Positions 6,419-10,370 of a stretch of 10,370 nt of DNA are shown one piece after another. Under the pieces are notes generated by a model, which worked only from the letters and a program-made list of their open reading frames with translations, did no database searches and was not told the DNA's origin. Position 1 is the first letter of the stretch, and every line of letters begins with the position of its first letter. A program made the translations under genes and the position numbers. Source of the stretch: Alphaproteobacteria bacterium (GTDB lineage: Bacteria; Pseudomonadota; Alphaproteobacteria; Sphingomonadales; Sphingomonadaceae); NCBI GenBank assembly GCA_005882415.1, contig VBAE01000091.1, positions 1-10,370 on the forward strand, given 5' to 3'.

Positions 6419-7801
6419 ATGTCGGATTCTACGGAGAAATGGCAGACCCGAGTGCTGCGCTCTGTCACTCCGAATGGAGGGGCGGCCTTTCAACAGGAAG
6501 GGCGCTACGACGTGACTGCGGACGTCTCAGCCGACCTTGAGGGCAAGCGCCTAGCGATGGAGCAAATTCGCAATCGGCCGTTTGTGACCGATGCCAACGA
6601 AGTGCAGTTCGCGGTTGCGCAGCGGTGGATCGAGGAATGTGGCCGAGAGGTCAGGCTACCGATTAATTTCTGTGGCGGTCTTCTCCTCATGCGGCTCTAC
6701 AGGCTGATCACCCCTGCATCGGAGCAGTCGTCTCGCTGGATGGCAGCAGTCTACGAGGCTGCGGCCGCCTACGATTTTGCATTTCTCGCCCTTGCGCACG
6801 CGGATGACGAGGCCGACGTGACACTCGCCCGGCACGGAAAGCCGACGAGGTTTGTGACCAACCCCGACACGCGAGCAGTCGACGGTATCAATCTTCTGCT
6901 TTCCGGCGTGACGGCCATGCACGAGACGCTGAATCGATGGCCAGTTGTCACTGTCGGTGATCCGCCGCCTGCGTCGGGACGGCATCCCCTCGCGATGGAA
7001 ATTATGGGCGCCTTGGTGCGAGCGCTGAGAGAGGCGTCTTTCCCAATTCTTCTGGACCGTGCCGGGCTCGGTCACGCACTTGAAGGCAAACCAACCGCCT
7101 CCGGATTGGCCCCAATTTTGGTTGACGGACTGTCACTGCACCGCGTCGACGCGTTCGCACGTCATCGGGCGCATACCTATTTCCTGCGCGCAACAGAATT
7201 GGCGGCTCTTCTGGCGGGATATGGTTCTGTCGAGCACGGTCTGTCGAGGGCGCTCGACGAGCTTTTCGGCTTCTGGGGCGTGCTGGGTGCCGCCACAGAC
7301 GATCTGCAAGACCTCTTTATCGACTTCGCCGCCGGTATCCACTCGATGTGTACCGTGATGGCCCACCTCTGCGTCGCAGAGGACGTCACGCTACGCCCCG
7401 TCTCCCGGCGCAACATTCCGGAAGAGTTGGCCCGTGATCAACGTCGCCGCCTCGCCGCTTTCTTCGGTGCAACAGACGCTAAACTCGACCGCGGGGCCCT
7501 GCTCAGCCTCCTAGATGAAATAGGACTGCGTCAGGCACTGACTGACCACTTTGAAGACGAGGGGTTTCACTTCGCAGCCGCCATCTACAAGGCGGCCTCG
7601 GTGTACGGATTCAGCACGAAACTCATGATTGAGATTGTGGCCGTTGTGTGCGGAGATCCCCATTTCGCTGTTCCGGAAGTCTACCACGCAGCAGTAGAGA
7701 ACGTTACGGACGAGAACATTCTTGGACTCATGAACGCTCAGGTTGGGAAGTTTGTAGCGTCGTATATCGTCGAGCAGTTCTGGCCCAGAAGTCCGGCTTA
7801 G
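6419..7801 (+). CDS. Isoprenyl-diphosphate-synthase-fold protein, possibly a terpene synthase
   Basis: A 460-residue all-alpha protein with trans-isoprenyl diphosphate synthase features. The first Asp-rich motif is D-D-E-A-D (129-133), followed four residues later by R-H-G-K-P-T (138-143), matching the usual DDxxD-x4-RRG-K-P-T. The second is D-D-L-Q-D (294-298). Between them H-T-Y-F-L-R-A-T corresponds to the helix that normally begins K-T. Such enzymes bind prenyl diphosphates through Mg2+ at the two Asp motifs. Oddly, the IPP-binding G-G-K-R-x-R-P region reads G-R-E-V-R-L-P (75-81), and the GK motifs normally after the second Asp motif are not evident, so it may ionise or cyclise a diphosphate rather than elongate one. 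It is longer than the usual ~300-350 residues. Start: ATG at 6419 is preferred; an in-frame GTG at 6356 would add 21 residues. The next gene starts 1 nt after the stop. Confidence 0.8.
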   Translation: MSDSTEKWQTRVLRSVTPNGGAAFQQEGRYDVTADVSADLEGKRLAMEQIRNRPFVTDANEVQFAVAQRWIEECGREVRLPINFCGGLLLMRLYRLITPASEQSSRWMAAVYEAAAAYDFAFLALAHADDEADVTLARHGKPTRFVTNPDTRAVDGINLLLSGVTAMHETLNRWPVVTVGDPPPASGRHPLAMEIMGALVRALREASFPILLDRAGLGHALEGKPTASGLAPILVDGLSLHRVDAFARHRAHTYFLRATELAALLAGYGSVEHGLSRALDELFGFWGVLGAATDDLQDLFIDFAAGIHSMCTVMAHLCVAEDVTLRPVSRRNIPEELARDQRRRLAAFFGATDAKLDRGALLSLLDEIGLRQALTDHFEDEGFHFAAAIYKAASVYGFSTKLMIEIVAVVCGDPHFAVPEVYHAAVENVTDENILGLMNAQVGKFVASYIVEQFWPRSPA

Positions 7802-7802
7802 G

Positions 7803-8510
7803 ATGGTTGAATATAAATATCTTATTGCGAACATCCTCGGCTTGGTCCCCCTCATGGCCGCGTTGTCACTAGCGTGGCGCTTACGCCGTACTGCGATCAT
7901 CTGCGGAATCACGCTGGTCTTGTATAGCCCTCCCGTGTCGGCTTTGTATGAAGGGGTTTACTGGGCACCTTCGCGCGTCTTTGGTGGGAGCTGGGGGGTT
8001 GAAGACGCCATGTTTTGCTTCCATGCGGGCGCCATCAGTTGGCTTTGCGCATTCGCTCCGTGGGAGAGCAGATTTCGATTCTCTCCGCGCGTAGGTGTTA
8101 CGGTACGGCGTTTGGCGGTCGTTTCGGTACTTGCGGCCATGGCTCTCTTGGGATTTCTCGTAAGCGGTTTCACGGTGCTTGCCGCGTTTCTCGCAACGCA
8201 AACTCTATCAACTGCCGCAATATTAATCGTGACGCCAGCCTACGGTAGGCTGCTTATGCCCGGCGCGATCTTGTTCTTGGCGTATTACTTCCTGCTCCTT
8301 GGAGTATGGCGTTTGATGATGCCCGGTTTCATGGATATGTGGAGTGGAACAGAGCTTCTCGGAGGAAAATTTCTGGGGATTCCGGTAGATGAGTATATAT
8401 GGGTCGTGAGTTTCTGTACGGGCTTTCCAATCACGATGGCATTTGCGTTTGATGCCCGGATTAGAGAGCGCTCTTCACCAAAGCAACTTAATGCCTCCGC
8501 AAAGCGCTAG
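7803..8510 (+). CDS. Membrane protein resembling CrtYc/CrtYd-type lycopene cyclase
   Basis: A 235-residue integral membrane protein with about six or seven hydrophobic helices (roughly 5-25, 32-50, 66-86, 103-122, 125-145, 150-170, 195-217). Length and layout fit the fused form of heterodimeric lycopene beta-cyclase, two ~100-residue halves each with a P-x-E-(E/D)-x-x-F-like motif. Here the first half has G-V-E-D-A-M-F (65-71, lacking the usual Pro) and the second has G-I-P-V-D-E-Y (192-198). The family cyclises polyene ends by protonation without net redox change. No carotenoid gene lies nearby, so a non-carotenoid isoprenoid substrate is plausible. The ATG lies 1 nt after the upstream stop and no strong ribosome site is visible, suggesting translational coupling. 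The gene looks AT-richer than the left half of the window. Family assignment rests on the paired motifs and topology and is moderate. Confidence 0.6.
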   Translation: MVEYKYLIANILGLVPLMAALSLAWRLRRTAIICGITLVLYSPPVSALYEGVYWAPSRVFGGSWGVEDAMFCFHAGAISWLCAFAPWESRFRFSPRVGVTVRRLAVVSVLAAMALLGFLVSGFTVLAAFLATQTLSTAAILIVTPAYGRLLMPGAILFLAYYFLLLGVWRLMMPGFMDMWSGTELLGGKFLGIPVDEYIWVVSFCTGFPITMAFAFDARIRERSSPKQLNASAKR

Positions 8511-8813
8511 GAAGCAAAGAACCCATAAAACAACCTGCCCGGCCGGACCATGTATTTCGAATCCTAGACCTCTGATCTTGATTGGCTCTTCGCCTTGCCG
8601 GAACAACGTAACGATGATGAACGCCGCCGCAGCGGCCGCTGGAAGGCCGAGTACAGCTATAAAATGCTGTGCGACAACGAGCCGGAACGCCGCAAGATCG
8701 GTGAAAATTACTCCAAGGACGGCTACACCTGCAGTGATACTGCAAACGATGAGAGCGACACACACCCACAGCGCAATGGTGGTTAGATTTCCTCGGCGCG
8801 GGTGCTCGGCCAT
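8475..8813 (-). CDS. Small two-helix membrane protein, function unknown
   Basis: A 112-residue protein with two or three hydrophobic segments: about 11-38, a second at about 44-68, then a short polar turn (F-R-Q-G-E-E-P-I-K-I-R-G-L-G-F-E-I) and a last helix at about 90-108 ending I-K-L-L-W. The turn followed by a hydrophobic C-terminal helix resembles small uncharacterised proteobacterial membrane proteins, but I cannot name a family. The start is chosen as ATG at 8811-8813 because AGGAG lies 5 nt upstream; a GTG directly before it (8814-8816) would be too close to that site. It lies 19 nt downstream of the cyclase stop, so the two probably share a transcript. Its last 36 nt overlap the end of the convergent lycopene-cyclase-like gene. 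A role as scaffold or accessory of the membrane-bound cyclase is only a guess. Confidence 0.62.
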   Translation of the reverse strand: MAEHPRRGNLTTIALWVCVALIVCSITAGVAVLGVIFTDLAAFRLVVAQHFIAVLGLPAAAAAAFIIVTLFRQGEEPIKIRGLGFEIHGPAGQVVLWVLCFLALCGGIKLLW

Positions 8814-8832
8814 CACGACTCCTCGATAAGTG

Positions 8833-10370
8833 CTAGGCGTGCAGGTTCTGCTTTAGCATCAGTAGGCTCTTTGCAGCAAAATAGGTCGGTGTAAGCTCAA
8901 AGTTGGCGTACCACAGACCCGGAACGCCGGCCGCAAAGAAATCGGTGTTTGTCCATCTCCCCCTACCATCCTGATTATCCAAGAGCCAGTTTGCTGCGCG
9001 TTCCGTGGTCGGCTGGTGCGACGCGCCGGCATGGATCAAAGCGATTAAGCCGCACGCGGTATGAAATGGAGTTGAAGGAGCACTTACGAACCTCCCACGA
9101 CGTCCTGAACTCGACTCCTCGCCGAAGCCGCCATCCTCATTGGCAGTTGAGATTACCCAGCTCAGCGCGGTTTGGACTTCCCGGCGATCGGTGCCGTACC
9201 CCATCTCGCGGTAAGCCTCGAGCACTTGGCTGGTGCCGTAGAGATAGTGGGTGAACCATCTGCCGAACCAGATTCCATCATCGCTATTCCGCTCCAGCCA
9301 TTTCATGCCGCGCCGTAGAGCGTGCTGCACGGCCGGGACGAGATCGTCGAGTCCGCAATACTCCCTTCTAGCGACGCGCGAGAACAAGGTGACTATGCGC
9401 GCCGTAATCTCTGCACAGTCGAGATCTCGGGCGAACCAAGGTCCCCCACCAGGGATTTGCATCCAGGCACGATCGTTGCGATCCCAACTGGCCCATCCCC
9501 CGGTCGAGCTCTGCATCGCTAGGAGCCATCGAATGCCTCTTCTGACCACGTCGGGCGGGCCGGTCCGTTCGAGGTTCAACAGCGCGCCGACAGCCATCGC
9601 GGTATCGTCGTTGTCCGGATACCATTTCCCCACCCGCTGGAATGCCCATCCGCCCCCAGAGACTTTGCGCGTCCGATGGCTCCAGTCGCCGCAATGCGTG
9701 ACTTGATTGGACACAACGAAGCTCCGAGCCTTTTCTAGTTGTGGGTGATCCGACGACAGGCCGTGGGATCGCAGCAAGTCCAGGAACAAGATCGTGTCCC
9801 ATGTCGTCGAGTCGGTGAATTGCTGCCACCGCATCCCCCCGTCTGATCGCTGCCACCGACGCATGGCGGCTAACCCAGATTCTACCGCCTCCTTATATCT
9901 TGAAGGATCGAGTCGGTGCAGCGTCACGATCGCGATCGAGGTCATATGAACAGATGAGAAGAAGGACCCATCGCTCTCCTGGTGGCTGAGCAACCAATCG
10001 AGCGACGCGCGCGCGTGCCTGCCTACGGGGAGTGCGCGGTCTAACAATCTCATCAGTTCGCAAATTGCACGCAGGGGGCCCCGAATCGGCTTCCTGCATT
10101 CGGCAATCCAGAGGTGCTTCCAGCGAGCAAACGCCGGATCTTCATCCCGTTCGGATGAACCATCGGCACTCCCGTGCAGAGAGTGGCCGGTGCGACAGTT
10201 CTGCAAAAGACTCGCCGAAACGATAGCGATGCGAAGAAAGCTGAAGTCGTAAATATTGGGGTGCGCCCAGTCGGGACTGCTGATGATACGAGGTGACAAA
10301 TAAGGCAGATCGGCGAAGGTAAGGTACCCATAGAGCGCCAGCATGCCTCGCCAGAACGAATCTGGCTCTG
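8833..10370 (-). CDS. Squalene-hopene-cyclase-family class II terpene cyclase (partial, N terminus outside)
   Basis: Open to the right edge: codons upstream of the ATG at 10344 read on without a stop (E-P-D-S-F-W-R-G), and this region corresponds to internal squalene-hopene cyclase (SHC) sequence, so roughly 120 N-terminal residues are missing. Residues below are numbered from that Met. QW-type repeats occur at 122-128, 165-173, 278-284, about 351-359, 401-407 and 458-464. The protonating DxDD motif is D244-N-D-D247 in Y-P-D-N-D-D-T-A, preceded by G-G-W-A-F-Q. W182 sits in T-T-W-D-T. The distance from DxDD to the C terminus (~257) equals that of Alicyclobacillus SHC as I recall it. The family protonates a terminal alkene of squalene or another polyprenyl chain and cyclises it at the membrane surface. 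Several active-site aromatics differ from SHC, so the substrate may not be squalene. The small membrane protein follows on the same strand. Confidence 0.88.
   Translation of the reverse strand, partial: EPDSFWRGMLALYGYLTFADLPYLSPRIISSPDWAHPNIYDFSFLRIAIVSASLLQNCRTGHSLHGSADGSSERDEDPAFARWKHLWIAECRKPIRGPLRAICELMRLLDRALPVGRHARASLDWLLSHQESDGSFFSSVHMTSIAIVTLHRLDPSRYKEAVESGLAAMRRWQRSDGGMRWQQFTDSTTWDTILFLDLLRSHGLSSDHPQLEKARSFVVSNQVTHCGDWSHRTRKVSGGGWAFQRVGKWYPDNDDTAMAVGALLNLERTGPPDVVRRGIRWLLAMQSSTGGWASWDRNDRAWMQIPGGGPWFARDLDCAEITARIVTLFSRVARREYCGLDDLVPAVQHALRRGMKWLERNSDDGIWFGRWFTHYLYGTSQVLEAYREMGYGTDRREVQTALSWVISTANEDGGFGEESSSGRRGRFVSAPSTPFHTACGLIALIHAGASHQPTTERAANWLLDNQDGRGRWTNTDFFAAGVPGLWYANFELTPTYFAAKSLLMLKQNLHA

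Overview
The window looks like chromosome of a high-GC alphaproteobacterium, most likely a sphingomonad. This is inferred from base composition, the TonB-receptor-led catabolic operon and protein style; no rRNA or other marker is present. A genomic-island boundary at about 4,782 divides it into two unrelated halves.

Left half, host chromosome (1-4,740). Closely packed + strand genes encode the C-terminal end of a TonB-dependent outer-membrane receptor, a D-lactate-dehydrogenase-type FAD oxidase, a 12-helix MFS permease, an AraC-type regulator and a FadR-type (GntR/FCD) regulator. Gene junctions are 2 nt apart or overlap by 1 nt (stop/start TGATG). The exception is permease-AraC, where a 13-bp hairpin spans the permease stop codon. 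Together they read as uptake of a compound across both membranes, oxidation of a 2-hydroxy acid, and local control. The substrate cannot be read from the sequence.

Boundary (4,738-5,059). A 45-nt minus-strand fragment is the 3' part of a tRNA-Arg(TCT) gene, from anticodon loop to encoded CCA. The D-arm side is replaced by unrelated sequence, as expected where a tRNA-targeting element displaced the 3' end of its target. Short direct and inverted repeats follow, then a P4-type (DUF4102) tyrosine integrase at 5,060-6,226. By geometry, the intact tRNA gene should lie beyond the right edge of the window, at the far end of the island.

Right half, island cargo (about 6,400-10,370, continuing past the edge). 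Four genes form a terpenoid-like cassette. On the + strand are a protein of the isoprenyl diphosphate synthase fold, with both Asp-rich motifs but without the usual IPP-binding residues, and, 1 nt later, a multi-helix membrane protein resembling heterodimer-type (CrtYc/CrtYd) lycopene cyclases. On the - strand are a squalene-hopene-cyclase-family class II cyclase with an intact DxDD acid motif (its N terminus is outside the window) and a two-helix small membrane protein. The two pairs converge and overlap tail to tail. By eye the cargo has visibly lower GC than the left half.

The most interesting candidate is this cassette: one class I-type prenyl diphosphate enzyme plus two different protonation-type cyclase families on one integrase-borne island. 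Its product is unknown.
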